Positions 38,401 to 47,992 of a stretch of DNA of 64,000 bases are shown piece by piece. The stretch's first letter is position 1. Each line of letters opens with the position of its first letter. The notes beneath the pieces are model-generated. The model made no database searches and had not been told where the DNA came from. It saw nothing but the letters and a program-made list of their open reading frames with translations. The position numbers and the translations under genes were made by a program. The stretch is from NCBI GenBank assembly GCA_963825595.1, contig CAWGUE010000024.1, positions 1 to 64,000 on the forward strand, read 5' to 3'. This stretch comes from JARFQH01 sp963825595 (lineage in GTDB: Bacteria; Desulfobacterota; Desulfobacteria; Desulfobacterales; SG8-13).

Positions 38401-38745
38401 TTGTTTGGAATAGCTTATGCAATGGGACAAGGTGGCGGAACCGGTGGCGAAGGAGCAGCGGGTTTCACCGGTTTCATTCCGTTGATCCTGATGTTCGTCA
38501 TCTTCTATTTTCTACTGATACGCCCCCAGCAGAAAAAAACGAAAGAGCACCGTGAAATGATTGCCAACCTGAAGAAGGGCGACCGCATCATCACGAGCGG
38601 CGGAATTTACGGCCGCATCACGGGTATGGACGAATCAACGCTTACCGTCGAAATAGCAGACAAGGTCCGCGTCAAAGTCGGCCGCAGCAATGTCGGCGGC
38701 AAGATACAAACCGGACAGCCGGAGCCGGCAGAGAAGAAGTCCTGA
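38401..38745 (+). CDS. yajC: Preprotein translocase subunit YajC
   Basis: A 114-residue inner-membrane protein with one transmembrane helix (FIPLILMFVIFYFLLIRPQQKK) and a cytoplasmic beta domain (LKKGDRIITSGGIYGRI), part of the SecDF-YajC accessory complex. TTG 38401 is taken as start because GAGGAGG lies 7 nt upstream; an in-frame start at 38329 adds residues with no sense. secD and secF follow on the same strand, the conserved order, although the gap to secD is an unusually long 332 bp with nothing recognisable in it. Confidence 0.93.
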   Translation: MFGIAYAMGQGGGTGGEGAAGFTGFIPLILMFVIFYFLLIRPQQKKTKEHREMIANLKKGDRIITSGGIYGRITGMDESTLTVEIADKVRVKVGRSNVGGKIQTGQPEPAEKKS

Positions 38746-39077
38746 TTCTTACTTACACTGCACAACATTACAAACGTTACAAATGTAGGGATAAGTCCTA
38801 GGCCCCAATCCGCCAGGGGGAAGAGCTGCAAGGCAGCGGCGCCAGGATCGGATCGACCGAATCGCCGCGCTGGCTCAACCCGATCAACCTGCGCCGTGGG
38901 GCTTTCCTATGGCCGGGCTCCCCACCTCCTGAACCGCCCGTTCGCTTCTTACGAAAAGGCGGTTATACATCTAGAGTGTCGGTGGAATCGATGCCGGCGT
39001 TTGCTGAAAAAAATCGCAGATCTTCATGCCAATGGCAGGTATTTTCACTATTTGAGTTATAAGAAAGGAACGGATCA
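38746..39077. other. Gap between yajC and secD
   Basis: 332 bp, GC-rich, no terminator with a U tract and no convincing frame. AAAGGAA (39064-39070) near its end is the secD ribosome site. An internal promoter for secDF could lie here but is not evident. Confidence 0.4.
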
Positions 39078-40655
39078 TTGAAGTTATTTTCCTGGAAGTC
39101 GATATTCGTTCTCGTGGTTATCCTGATTGCCATCATTTATCTGATACCGACGATGCAACCCGGTTTGTGGCCGCACAAAAGAATCAACCTCGGGCTTGAT
39201 CTTCAGGGCGGTATGCATCTGGTGCTCGAAGTCGAAACGGAAAAAGCGGTTGAAAATAATGTGCAGCGGATCGGTCAGGAGTTACGCAGCTCTTTGAAAT
39301 CGGAACGTATTCGGCAGACCGGTCTTGATATTTTAAGTGGGAATCAAATTAAAGTCCAACTTCCTGATAACGAGAACCTCAGCAAATTTGACGCACTTCT
39401 CAACAAAGAATTCGCCGGGATGGAAACCTCTCACAAAAGCGAGGGTGCTGCCACCGTTGTTAACATTCGTCTGCCGCAACCGGAGGTGGACCACATCAAG
39501 GACATGGCGGTCAGGCAAGCACTTGAAACCATAAGAAATCGAATCGATCAGTTCGGTGTCAGCGAACCGGACATCAGGCGCCAGGGCGAAAACCGTATAC
39601 TGGTGCAGCTTCCCGGGGTCAAAGAGACCGAAAGAGCCAAGGACTTGATCGGCAAAACCGCTCTGCTGGAATTCAAGTTGGTTGACGAGGAAAATGACGT
39701 CAATACCGCTCTCAAGGGAACCATCCCCAAAGACGACGAAATCCTGTATGAATATAGTCTGGACCCCCAAACCGGTCAGCGAATTGGCCAGGTGCCCTAC
39801 CTGCTTAAAAAAAGAACCCTATTGACGGGTGCTCAACTGACCGACGCCCGGGTGCAAATCGACAGTCAGTACAACGAACCTTATGTGTCGATCGCCTTCG
39901 ATAAAAAGGGAAGCCGTATTTTCGAAAAGGTCACCGAGGAAAATGTCAAGAAACGCCTGGCTATTGTTTTAGACAACCGGGTGTATTCAGCGCCGGTTAT
40001 TCAGGAAAAAATTGCCGGCGGTCAGGCCCGCATCACCGGGCGCTTCAGCGCCGAAGAAGCCAACGATCTGGCCATCGCCCTGCGCGCCGGTGCCCTGCCC
40101 GCACCGGTAAACATCCTTGAAGAACGCACCGTGGGCCCGTCGCTGGGTTCGGACTCGATTCGTCAGGGCCTTTTATCCATGTGCATCGGCGGCATCCTGG
40201 TCATCCTCTTTATGGCCGTTTATTACAAGGGGTCCGGCCTGATCGCCAACTTCGCCCTGCTGCTGAACATCGTCCTGATCAGTGGTGGCCTGGCTGCATT
40301 CCAGGCGACCCTTACCCTGCCGGGTATCGCCGGTATAATTTTGACCATCGGCATGGCCGTGGATGCCAACGTATTGATATTTGAACGGATACGTGAAGAG
40401 CTTAACCTTGGGAAAACGCCCCGGGCTGCGGTCGACGCCGGTTACGCCAGGGCCACCCTGACCATTCTGGATGCCAACGTCACGACATTGATCGCCGCAC
40501 TGGTTCTATTTCAATTCGGAACGGGACCTGTAAAAGGATTCGCCGTGACATTGAGCCTGGGTGTGATTGCCAGTCTGTTTACGGCTCTGATCATGACTCG
40601 CCAGATTTTCGAATATTTATTGATCAATCGCAACATGAAACGCCTGAGCATTTGA
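39078..40655 (+). CDS. secD: Protein translocase subunit SecD
   Basis: A 525-residue inner-membrane protein that uses the proton gradient to pull preproteins out of SecYEG. After the first transmembrane helix comes the P1 head region with GLDLQGGMHLVLEVE; five transmembrane helices cluster at the C-terminus with RND motifs (GIAGIILTIGMAVDANVLIFERIREE). The start codon is TTG, set by AAAGGAA upstream. secF follows after 91 bp. Membrane topology and motifs are complete. Confidence 0.96.
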   Translation: MKLFSWKSIFVLVVILIAIIYLIPTMQPGLWPHKRINLGLDLQGGMHLVLEVETEKAVENNVQRIGQELRSSLKSERIRQTGLDILSGNQIKVQLPDNENLSKFDALLNKEFAGMETSHKSEGAATVVNIRLPQPEVDHIKDMAVRQALETIRNRIDQFGVSEPDIRRQGENRILVQLPGVKETERAKDLIGKTALLEFKLVDEENDVNTALKGTIPKDDEILYEYSLDPQTGQRIGQVPYLLKKRTLLTGAQLTDARVQIDSQYNEPYVSIAFDKKGSRIFEKVTEENVKKRLAIVLDNRVYSAPVIQEKIAGGQARITGRFSAEEANDLAIALRAGALPAPVNILEERTVGPSLGSDSIRQGLLSMCIGGILVILFMAVYYKGSGLIANFALLLNIVLISGGLAAFQATLTLPGIAGIILTIGMAVDANVLIFERIREELNLGKTPRAAVDAGYARATLTILDANVTTLIAALVLFQFGTGPVKGFAVTLSLGVIASLFTALIMTRQIFEYLLINRNMKRLSI

Positions 40656-40746
40656 CACCACCGCGGAGAAACGCCGGACAGTCGACGGTCACTGTCGCCA
40701 GTCCGCCCAATACGTCTTTCCATAAACGTGAAGAGGGGTCGCATCC

Positions 40747-41787
40747 ATGCAGTTCATCAAGCCTGATGTCAACATCAACTTCATCGGCAATCGAAAAATT
40801 GCCTATTTTATATCCCTGGCCATGCTGCTGGTCAGTGTCGCCTCCCTCGTGCTTAAAGGCGGGCCGGAGTACGGGGTCGATTTTGCCGGGGGAACGGTGA
40901 TACAGGTCAAATTCAGCTCGCCGGTTGGTATCGACGCCGTCAAAACGGGTTTGGCCAGTGGCGGTATAATAAATACGTCCGTTCAAAGATTCGGGGAAAA
41001 GGACGACAATGAATTCCTGCTGCGCACCGAGGCCATCAACGAAGTTTCCGAGGGATTCACGTTGCGCCTGCAGGATCAGCTCAAAACCGCCGCCGGCACC
41101 GATGTCGAAATTCGACGAGTCGAAATGGTCGGACCCCAGGTCGGTAAGGATCTTAGAGGAAAAGCGCTGCTGGCGATGTTCTATGCTCTGCTCTTCATCA
41201 CCATCTACATCTCCGGACGCTTTGAATACAAATGGATGTTAAGCGGCGTCATGGCTGCTGCGCTGGCGGGGGCTATTTATATCCTTATTCTCTTCAAGGT
41301 CAGCGTCCCTTTTCTGATCACCGGTGCCCTGATCGTCACCCTGATCCTCTTCTGGTTCCTTGAGCTGAAGTATGCGATGGGGGCGATCGTGGCGTTGATT
41401 CATGATGTCACAATCACCGTGGGTATTTTTTCCATCTTCGGCAAGGAATTTACCCTGCCCATCATCGCAGCGCTTCTGACCATTATCGGCTATTCGCTCA
41501 ATGATACCATCATCGTATTTGACCGGATTCGCGAGAATTTGCGCAAACACCACAAACACCCTCTTGATTTCGTCATCAACCGCAGCGTCAACGAAACCCT
41601 GAGCCGGACATTACTGACCTCGCTCACGACCCTGGTGGTGGTCGTAACTCTTTTCCTTTTCGGTGGCGGGATTATTCACGACTTTGCGTTTGCATTGATG
41701 GTCGGCATTATCGTCGGAACGTACTCGTCGATTTATGTGGCCAGTCCGATCCTGCTTGCGTGGCAAAAATCGAAGGTAAAAACCTGA
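40747..41787 (+). CDS. secF: Protein translocase subunit SecF
   Basis: A 346-residue partner of SecD with six transmembrane helices. N-terminal GVDFAGGTVIQVKF and the C-terminal GYSLNDTIIVFDRIREN and RSVNETLSRTLLTS are family signatures. GAGGGG lies about 9 nt before ATG 40747. Together with SecD and YajC it forms the export-assist complex. dprA starts 89 bp downstream. Confidence 0.96.
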   Translation: MQFIKPDVNINFIGNRKIAYFISLAMLLVSVASLVLKGGPEYGVDFAGGTVIQVKFSSPVGIDAVKTGLASGGIINTSVQRFGEKDDNEFLLRTEAINEVSEGFTLRLQDQLKTAAGTDVEIRRVEMVGPQVGKDLRGKALLAMFYALLFITIYISGRFEYKWMLSGVMAAALAGAIYILILFKVSVPFLITGALIVTLILFWFLELKYAMGAIVALIHDVTITVGIFSIFGKEFTLPIIAALLTIIGYSLNDTIIVFDRIRENLRKHHKHPLDFVINRSVNETLSRTLLTSLTTLVVVVTLFLFGGGIIHDFAFALMVGIIVGTYSSIYVASPILLAWQKSKVKT

Positions 41788-41876
41788 TACAGCCCCGGGC
41801 GTGAACATGTTTCCCGGCCATGACGTTTTTCGGAAGGCCCAGGCATCTGGAATTCGCCTGCAATCAATAGCGACAG

Positions 41877-42992
41877 ATGATGGAAGAGATTCGGCTCTGG
41901 TTTTTCTTAAAAAGTGTGCCAGGTATCGGCAACCATTTGTTTAAGCGACTCATCGATCGCTTCGGCTCCCCGGAACAGATTCTGGCGGCTTCCGATGATG
42001 ACCTGAAGACTGTTGGAGGGATGAGTTGGGCCATGATTCGGCGGATGAGATCGCATCGACTTCCAGACCGGGTCAGGCAAGACATCCACCTAGTCAGGCA
42101 AAAAAATGTCCGGATCGTCACCATGAACGATCGGGATTATCCCGCACTTCTGCTTCAAATTCCCGATCCGCCCCCCTTCCTCTATCTCCAGGGCCGATTG
42201 GAAGCAAAAGCCAAGGCCATTGCGCTGGTCGGCTCCCGGATGGCAACGAACTATGGCCTCTCCGTCGCCCGACGCCTGGGTGCCGAGCTGGCTGGCTGCG
42301 GCCTGACGGTGGTCAGTGGCATGGCCCGGGGGATCGACACCGCCGCTCACAAGGGGGCTCTTCAAGGAGGCGGTCGCACGGTCGCGGTGCTCGGTAGCGG
42401 CCTCGATCGGATTTATCCGACGCAGAACCACGGCCTCGCGCGGGAAATAACTCAAGACGGAGCCGTCATCAGCGAGTTTCCAATGTTGACTGAACCCGAG
42501 CCATATAATTTTCCGGTCCGCAACCGTGTCATAAGCGGAATGTCCTTCGGCACGGTCATCGTTGAGGCCACCAAAAGAAGCGGGTCTCTCATCACCGCCA
42601 GGCTTGCCGCCGAACAGAACCGAGAGGTGTTCGCCGTGCCCGGCAGTGTTCAGTCCTTCAAAAGCATGGGGACCCACAACTTGATCAAACAGGGCGCCAA
42701 GTTAGTGGAAAATGTGCAGGATATCCTTGAAGAAATTGCCGGTGCCGTCTTCCTGAGCAGCGCGCAGACCGAATGTCGCTCCCAGCCGGCAAAGGAACCT
42801 ATCGAGCTGACACCAGAGGAAAACGCGGTGTATCGAAGTCTGGATCCCTACCCCGTTCATATCGACGAGCTGGGCCGCAAGACAGCCCTAGCGCCCGGCA
42901 AACTATCAGGCATTCTGCTGGCATTGGAACTTAAAGGCATCGTCGAACAGCTGCCCGGAAAACTTTTCGCCAAAGTTGACGAGGAATCATAA
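41877..42992 (+). CDS. dprA: DNA-processing protein DprA
   Basis: A 371-residue protein that loads RecA on incoming single-stranded DNA in natural transformation. N-terminal SAM-like helices (FFLKSVPGIGNHLFKRLI), a central Rossmann fold with ALVGSRMATNYG, SGMARGIDTAAHKGAL and FPVRNRVISGMS, and a C-terminal winged helix (VHIDELGRKTALAPGKLSGILLALELKGIVEQLPG in outline). ATG 41877 and 41880 are equivalent; no strong ribosome site is seen. It is followed by topA, a common pair in bacteria. DprA is widely conserved and does not by itself prove competence. Confidence 0.95.
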   Translation: MMEEIRLWFFLKSVPGIGNHLFKRLIDRFGSPEQILAASDDDLKTVGGMSWAMIRRMRSHRLPDRVRQDIHLVRQKNVRIVTMNDRDYPALLLQIPDPPPFLYLQGRLEAKAKAIALVGSRMATNYGLSVARRLGAELAGCGLTVVSGMARGIDTAAHKGALQGGGRTVAVLGSGLDRIYPTQNHGLAREITQDGAVISEFPMLTEPEPYNFPVRNRVISGMSFGTVIVEATKRSGSLITARLAAEQNREVFAVPGSVQSFKSMGTHNLIKQGAKLVENVQDILEEIAGAVFLSSAQTECRSQPAKEPIELTPEENAVYRSLDPYPVHIDELGRKTALAPGKLSGILLALELKGIVEQLPGKLFAKVDEES

Positions 42993-43078
42993 CAGCGTAA
43001 TATTTGACCCTAAGAATCGAATTGACATCCACCGACCGGGAAACAACCGGAGATGGGCTAACCATAAGAGGTGCAGCA

Positions 43079-45388
43079 GTGACAAAACCCCTGCTCGTTG
43101 TCGAGTCTCCAACGAAAGTTAAGACTCTTAAAAAATATCTTGGTGTAAATTTCAATATTGCCGCAACGGTTGGTCACCTGAAAGACCTGCCGGAAAAAGA
43201 AATGGGTATTGACGTCGACAATGGATTCAAACCCAAATACCGCAGCATCCCCGGCAAACAACGCGTGATCAAAGACTTGAAACGGTCGGCCGGCACAACA
43301 GAGGATGTCTACCTGGCCCCGGACCCAGACCGGGAAGGTGAAGCGATCGCCTGGCATACAGCGGAAATACTGAAGAAAAAGGGACGCAAGTTTTTCCGGG
43401 TGCTCTTTCACGAGCTGACCGAAAATGCCATCAGGGAAGCGATTGCCGCACCGCAGGAACTCGATCGCAACAAGTACGAAGCCCAGCAAGCGCGACGGAT
43501 TCTCGACCGGATTGTCGGCTATCAGATATCGCCTCTGCTATGGCGCAAGGTGAAAGGCGGCCTCAGCGCCGGTCGGGTTCAGTCCGTAGCGCTGCGGATC
43601 ATCTGCGACAGAGAACGTGTCATCCAGGCCTTTGAGTCGGAAGAATATTGGTCGATAACGGCCAGTCTCGAAGCCGAAAAACCTCCGGTTTTCAGCGCCA
43701 AACTGGTCAAGCAAAAAGGCGAGAAGATCGTTATCCCGAACGCTGAAGCCGCCCAAGGCATCCTGGTGGCACTCGGTGATGAAAAGTTCGTCGTGGACAC
43801 CGTCCAGAAAAAAACCACCAAACGCAATCCCTTGCCGCCATTTACCACCAGCAAACTTCAACAGGATGCGATTCGAAAGCTCCGATTTTCAGCTAAAAAA
43901 GCCATGCTCATCGCCCAGCAACTCTACGAAGGGATTGAACTGGGTCCCGGCGAGTCGGTCGGATTGATAACGTATATGCGAACCGACTCCACCCGTATAT
44001 CTCAAGAAGCGGCTGTCGAGGCCCTCCAGCTTATCCGGGAGCAGTTCGGCAAGGAATATACTCTCGACAAACCGCGATTTTTCAAAAACAAGAAAAAGGT
44101 TCAGGATGCCCACGAGGCTATTCGCCCGACATCGGTATACAACACACCGGAAAAAGTAGCGCCTTTTCTATCCGCCGACCAGATGGCTCTCTACCGTCTG
44201 ATCTGGCAGCGCTTCGTGGCATCACAAATGCAGCCGGCACTGATCAATAACGTTTCGGCCGCGATTTTGGCGGGCGATTATGTGTTCAACGTCAGCGGCT
44301 CTACGGTCAAATTCTTGGGCTTCATGAAGATTTACCTTTCAGCCGACGAGGAACAGGAACGGGACAGCAGCCGCAAGGAGTTGAATCTGCCTGAGCTCTC
44401 CCGCGGTATGGTGTTAAAGGTACTGCAGCTTGAACCGAAACAGCACTTCACCCAACCACCACCGCGCTTCTCCGAAGCTTCGCTGGTCAAGGAGCTTGAA
44501 GAAAACGGCATCGGCCGGCCCAGTACTTATGCCGCCATCTTGACGACCATCAGGCAGAAGGGTTATGTGGATTGGGTTAAGGGGTATTTCCGCCCCAGCG
44601 AACTGGGATTTATCGTCAACGATCTTCTGGTAGCCAATTTTCCGGAGATCATCAATGTCGAATTTACAGCCAGGATGGAAGATAACCTTGATCGCATCGA
44701 GTCGGCTGAAATCGGCTCTCTGCAGGTTCTCACGCATTTCTATGAACCGTTCAAATCGAAATTGGACGTCGCCGGAGAAAAGATGCTCAGCGTCAAGGGT
44801 GTCGGGATTCCAACCGAGCTCGTTTGCCCGGAATGCAGCAAACCTCTTCACATCAAGGTCGGTAAGAACGGTCACTTTCTGGCCTGCAGCGGATACCCGC
44901 AATGCACCTATTCACGGGATTACGTCCGGGACGAAAAGGGACATATACAGGCCGTCGAGCAGTCGACCGAAGAACTTACCGACAAAACCTGCGATAAGTG
45001 CGGCAGCCCAATGGTTATAAAGCGCGGGCGCTACGGCGAGTTTATGGCCTGCAGCGGATATCCCGAATGCAAGAACACGCTTTCGATCAATTCCAACGGA
45101 ACCGGCAAGCCTACCGGCGTGTCATGCCCGGCGCGTGGCTGCGACGGTGAACTCGTCGAAAAAAGTTCTAAGCGGGGTAAAGTCTTCTATGGCTGCAACC
45201 AGTTTCCCAACTGTGATTTCGCCACCTGGAACAAACCGGTAGACAAAGCGTGCCCCCAATGTAAGGCCGGGTTCTTGGTTGAAAAAACCACCAAGAAAGA
45301 CGGTACATTCCTGGCCTGTCTTACCGAGGGCTGTCAGTACCGTGAAACGATCACAGAAACTGATGGTAACCAGGCCATCGATAAATAA
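43079..45388 (+). CDS. topA: DNA topoisomerase I
   Basis: A type IA topoisomerase of 769 residues that relaxes negative supercoils. It starts with the Toprim domain (LLVVESPTKVKTLKKYL; DPDREGEAIAWH), has the catalytic Tyr in GLITYMRTDSTRIS, and family motifs GLSAGRVQSVALR and GIGRPSTYA. The C-terminus carries four Cys4 zinc-ribbon repeats (CPECSKPL, CDKCGSPM, CPARGCDG, CPQCKAGF). GTG 43079 is chosen because AAGAGG lies 7 nt upstream and because the translation MTKPLLVVES matches the family start; the frame is open 25 codons further up. It follows dprA by 86 bp. Confidence 0.96.
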   Translation: MTKPLLVVESPTKVKTLKKYLGVNFNIAATVGHLKDLPEKEMGIDVDNGFKPKYRSIPGKQRVIKDLKRSAGTTEDVYLAPDPDREGEAIAWHTAEILKKKGRKFFRVLFHELTENAIREAIAAPQELDRNKYEAQQARRILDRIVGYQISPLLWRKVKGGLSAGRVQSVALRIICDRERVIQAFESEEYWSITASLEAEKPPVFSAKLVKQKGEKIVIPNAEAAQGILVALGDEKFVVDTVQKKTTKRNPLPPFTTSKLQQDAIRKLRFSAKKAMLIAQQLYEGIELGPGESVGLITYMRTDSTRISQEAAVEALQLIREQFGKEYTLDKPRFFKNKKKVQDAHEAIRPTSVYNTPEKVAPFLSADQMALYRLIWQRFVASQMQPALINNVSAAILAGDYVFNVSGSTVKFLGFMKIYLSADEEQERDSSRKELNLPELSRGMVLKVLQLEPKQHFTQPPPRFSEASLVKELEENGIGRPSTYAAILTTIRQKGYVDWVKGYFRPSELGFIVNDLLVANFPEIINVEFTARMEDNLDRIESAEIGSLQVLTHFYEPFKSKLDVAGEKMLSVKGVGIPTELVCPECSKPLHIKVGKNGHFLACSGYPQCTYSRDYVRDEKGHIQAVEQSTEELTDKTCDKCGSPMVIKRGRYGEFMACSGYPECKNTLSINSNGTGKPTGVSCPARGCDGELVEKSSKRGKVFYGCNQFPNCDFATWNKPVDKACPQCKAGFLVEKTTKKDGTFLACLTEGCQYRETITETDGNQAIDK

Positions 45389-45413
45389 TTTCCAATATAG
45401 TACACAAAACCTA

Positions 45414-45443
45414 TTGACAAACCCTCTAAGCGGCTGTTAGAGT
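45414..45443 (+). promoter_or_regulatory. Sigma-70-type promoter of the ilv-leu operon
   Basis: TTGACA (45414-45419) with TAGAGT (45438-45443) at 18 bp spacing, or TTAGAG one base earlier at 17 bp. Transcription from about 45450 would give an attenuator leader of about 190 nt. Confidence 0.6.
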
Positions 45444-45473
45444 TCGGCAAATTGCTGTCGACGGACGATACCG

Positions 45474-45578
45474 ATGAGAAATCTTGGCCCCATTTACAAC
45501 CTTATTAGCCTTATTATTATCCTCGTAGAAGGGATTATTCTCTGCTGCGAGGACAGGGGGTTGATAATGGCAGCGTAG
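45474..45578 (+). CDS. ilv-leu leader peptide (34 residues)
   Basis: ATG 45474 to TAG 45576-45578 encodes a 34-residue peptide whose core reads LISLIIILVEGIIL. Fifteen of 34 residues are Leu, Ile or Val, the products of the operon downstream. Ribosomes short of any of these charged tRNAs would stall before the RNA switch region at 45556. The last codons overlap the 5' strand of the antiterminator. The ribosome site is weak (ACGGA). This is the same logic as the ilvB and ilvG leaders of enteric bacteria, but I know of no close sequence match. Confidence 0.88.
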   Translation: MRNLGPIYNLISLIIILVEGIILCCEDRGLIMAA

Positions 45579-45615
45579 CTTAAACGCAAAAAGACAAAAT
45601 CCGTTATCAGCCCCC
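45556..45615 (+). promoter_or_regulatory. Antiterminator stem of the ilv-leu attenuator
   Basis: GGGGGTTGATAATGG (45556-45570) pairs without interruption with CCGTTATCAGCCCCC (45601-45615): 15 base pairs, two of them G-U. The 3' strand is the 5' arm of the terminator, so the two structures exclude each other. A ribosome at the leader stop would cover the 5' strand and allow termination; one stalled at the Ile/Leu/Val cluster leaves it free. Confidence 0.88.
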
Positions 45616-45638
45616 GGGGCGATAACGGATTTTTTTTT
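45599..45638 (+). terminator. Attenuator terminator of the ilv-leu operon
   Basis: ATCCGTTATC (45599-45608) and GATAACGGAT (45621-45630) form a perfect 10-bp stem around a 12-nt GC-rich loop, followed by eight T residues (45631-45638). It lies 20 nt past the leader stop and 74 nt before ilvB. A textbook intrinsic terminator. Confidence 0.95.
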
Positions 45639-45712
45639 CTCTTACTCTATTGCTTTCAAACCGGCATCCGATGTTCGAATGCCCGACACCTTCCGGAAAG
45701 GAAAGAACCACC

Positions 45713-47398
45713 ATGCAATTGACCGGAGCCCAGATTCTGATGAAAGTCATGCAGCAAGAAGGGGTGAATACCATTTTTGGATACCCCGGCGGCGCTGTGA
45801 TCGACATTTACGACGAGCTGATGAAATCGGATATCCGCCACGTTCTTGTACGCCATGAACAAGGGGCCGTGCACGCTGCCGACGGGTACGCCCGGGCTTC
45901 CGGCAAGGTCGGCGTATGTCTGGTGACGTCCGGACCGGGAGCCACCAACACCGTCACCGGCATTGCCTCCGCTTACATGGATTCCATTCCGGTAGTGGTC
46001 ATCAGCGGACAAGTCCCCACCCACCTGATTGGCAACGACGCGTTTCAGGAAGTCGACATCGTCGGAATCACGCGCCCATGCACCAAGCACAACTACCTGG
46101 TCAAACGGATCGATGAGCTGGCGAGAACCGTCAGAGAAGCATTTCACATCGCCCGTTCGGGCCGACCCGGCCCCGTGCTGATCGACCTTCCCAAAGACAT
46201 TGCCATTGCCCGTGCGCATTATGACGACCAAGCACCGGTGCATCTCAAGTCCTACAACCCGACTTACAATCCCAATAAAAAGCAGTTGATGAAAGTCGTC
46301 GAGTTGATCGAAGCTGCCGAACGACCGGTTGTTTTCGCCGGTGGAGGAATTATTCTTTCAAAGGCTGCGCAAGAACTGACGGCATTCGCGCAAAAAGCGA
46401 AGATGCCCGTCACGACTTCACTGATGGGCCTCGGCGGGTTTCCGGCCACCGATCCCCTTTGGCTCGGAATGATCGGCATGCACGGAACTTACCGGGCAAA
46501 CATGAGCATCGGCAACTGTGACCTGCTGATTTCCATCGGGGTTCGATTTGACGACCGCGTGACAGGCAAGACCGATGCATTCGCATCCCAGGCCAAAATC
46601 GTACATATCGACATCGATCCTACCTCTATCCGCAAAAATATTCCGGTAACCATACCGGTGGTCGGTGACTGCAAAAACAGCTTGGAACACCTCAACCGAT
46701 TGATCGAAAATGCGGATTTGAAAGATCTAAGCGCCCGGCGCCAGCCGTGGTTGGACCAAATTGAAGAGTGGAAAAACACCAAACCGTTGGCCTACGAGCA
46801 AAAAGATACCATCAAACCCCAATTCGTGGTTGAAAAACTATACGAATTGACGGAAGGCAAGGCCATCGTTACGACTGAGGTCGGACAAAACCAGATGTGG
46901 ACAGCACAATACTATCACTTCGATAAGCCGAATCATTTCATTACATCCGGGGGGCTGGGCTGCATGGGCTTCGGTCTGCCGGCCGCCATCGGCGCCCAGA
47001 TGGCCTGCCCGGACAAGTTGGTGGTCGATGTGGCCGGGGACGGAAGCATCCAGATGAACATTCAAGAAATGGCTACGGCCGTCCAGTATTGCCTGCCGAT
47101 TAAGATCATCATTTTAAATAACGGCTACCTGGGCATGGTGCGCCAATGGCAGGAGCTGTTTTACGATAAACGCTATGCCTGCACCTGCATGGATCACGCC
47201 CCCGATTTCGTCAAGTTGGCCGAAGCCTACGGGGCCGTCGGCCTGAGAGCGACCCGTCCCGATGAGGTCGAGCAGATTCTCAAAGAAGGGCTGTCCATTG
47301 CGAAACCCGTCATCATGGACTTTGTGGTCGAAAAGGAGGAAAGTGTGTATCCGATGGTGCCGGCAGGCGCACCGATCACTGAAATGCTGCTCGTGTAA
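45713..47398 (+). CDS. ilvB: Acetolactate synthase large subunit
   Basis: A thiamine-diphosphate enzyme of 561 residues making 2-acetolactate or 2-aceto-2-hydroxybutyrate, the first common step to valine, leucine and isoleucine. Catalytic Glu lies in LVRHEQGAVHAADGYARASG (about 50); the FAD-binding middle domain and the ThDP motif GDGSIQMNIQE ... NNGYLGMVRQWQ are complete. ATG 45713 follows AAAGGAAAG; an in-frame TTG at 45650 lies in the attenuator and is unlikely. First structural gene of ilvB-ilvN-ilvC-cimA-leuA. Confidence 0.96.
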   Translation: MQLTGAQILMKVMQQEGVNTIFGYPGGAVIDIYDELMKSDIRHVLVRHEQGAVHAADGYARASGKVGVCLVTSGPGATNTVTGIASAYMDSIPVVVISGQVPTHLIGNDAFQEVDIVGITRPCTKHNYLVKRIDELARTVREAFHIARSGRPGPVLIDLPKDIAIARAHYDDQAPVHLKSYNPTYNPNKKQLMKVVELIEAAERPVVFAGGGIILSKAAQELTAFAQKAKMPVTTSLMGLGGFPATDPLWLGMIGMHGTYRANMSIGNCDLLISIGVRFDDRVTGKTDAFASQAKIVHIDIDPTSIRKNIPVTIPVVGDCKNSLEHLNRLIENADLKDLSARRQPWLDQIEEWKNTKPLAYEQKDTIKPQFVVEKLYELTEGKAIVTTEVGQNQMWTAQYYHFDKPNHFITSGGLGCMGFGLPAAIGAQMACPDKLVVDVAGDGSIQMNIQEMATAVQYCLPIKIIILNNGYLGMVRQWQELFYDKRYACTCMDHAPDFVKLAEAYGAVGLRATRPDEVEQILKEGLSIAKPVIMDFVVEKEESVYPMVPAGAPITEMLLV

Positions 47399-47410
47399 CT
47401 GGGGAATAAC

Positions 47411-47899
47411 ATGAAAGAAGAAAAACACGTTTTCACCATGCTGGTCGACAACGAACCGGGGGTTCTCTCGCGGGTGGTTGGTTTGTTCAGTGGACGCGGG
47501 TTTAATATTGACAGCCTGGTGGTGGCCGAAACCATGGACCCTAAGGTGTCACGCATCACGATTTTGACCAAGGCCGACAAACTCGTGCTCGAACAGATTG
47601 AAAAACAGCTCAATAAGCTCATCAACGTCATTAAGATACGCGATGTCACCGGACCCGAGGCCGTAAAGCGGGAAATGGCCCTCATTTGCGTCAATGCCAA
47701 GTCCGAACACCGCGCTGAAATTCTAAGAATCGTCGATATCTTCCGCTGTAAAGTTGTCGATGTCGGCCTGGAGCACTACATTATCGAAGTTACCGGTGAC
47801 GAAGGCAAGATAACGGCGCTGCTCAACCTGCTGAAGCCGATGGGAATTAAAAAGATTGCCCGCACCGGCCCGCTGGCTTTGCTTCGGGAACCAAATTGA
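47411..47899 (+). CDS. ilvN: Acetolactate synthase small (regulatory) subunit
   Basis: A 162-residue regulatory subunit with an N-terminal ACT domain (HVFTMLVDNEPGVLSRVVGLFSGRGFNIDSL in outline) that binds valine for feedback inhibition, and the ALS_ss C-terminal domain (VDVGLEHYIIEVTGDEGKI). It starts 12 bp after ilvB with GGGGAA as ribosome site. The length fits the IlvH/IlvN group of about 160 residues. Confidence 0.95.
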   Translation: MKEEKHVFTMLVDNEPGVLSRVVGLFSGRGFNIDSLVVAETMDPKVSRITILTKADKLVLEQIEKQLNKLINVIKIRDVTGPEAVKREMALICVNAKSEHRAEILRIVDIFRCKVVDVGLEHYIIEVTGDEGKITALLNLLKPMGIKKIARTGPLALLREPN

Positions 47900-47992
47900 G
47901 ACGCGAGTGACTTGCAACGGAAAATTTCCCTAAGACGAAATACCTTAATACGTTCAGCATGATTCAAATCTAACATCTCAAAGGGGTAAAAC

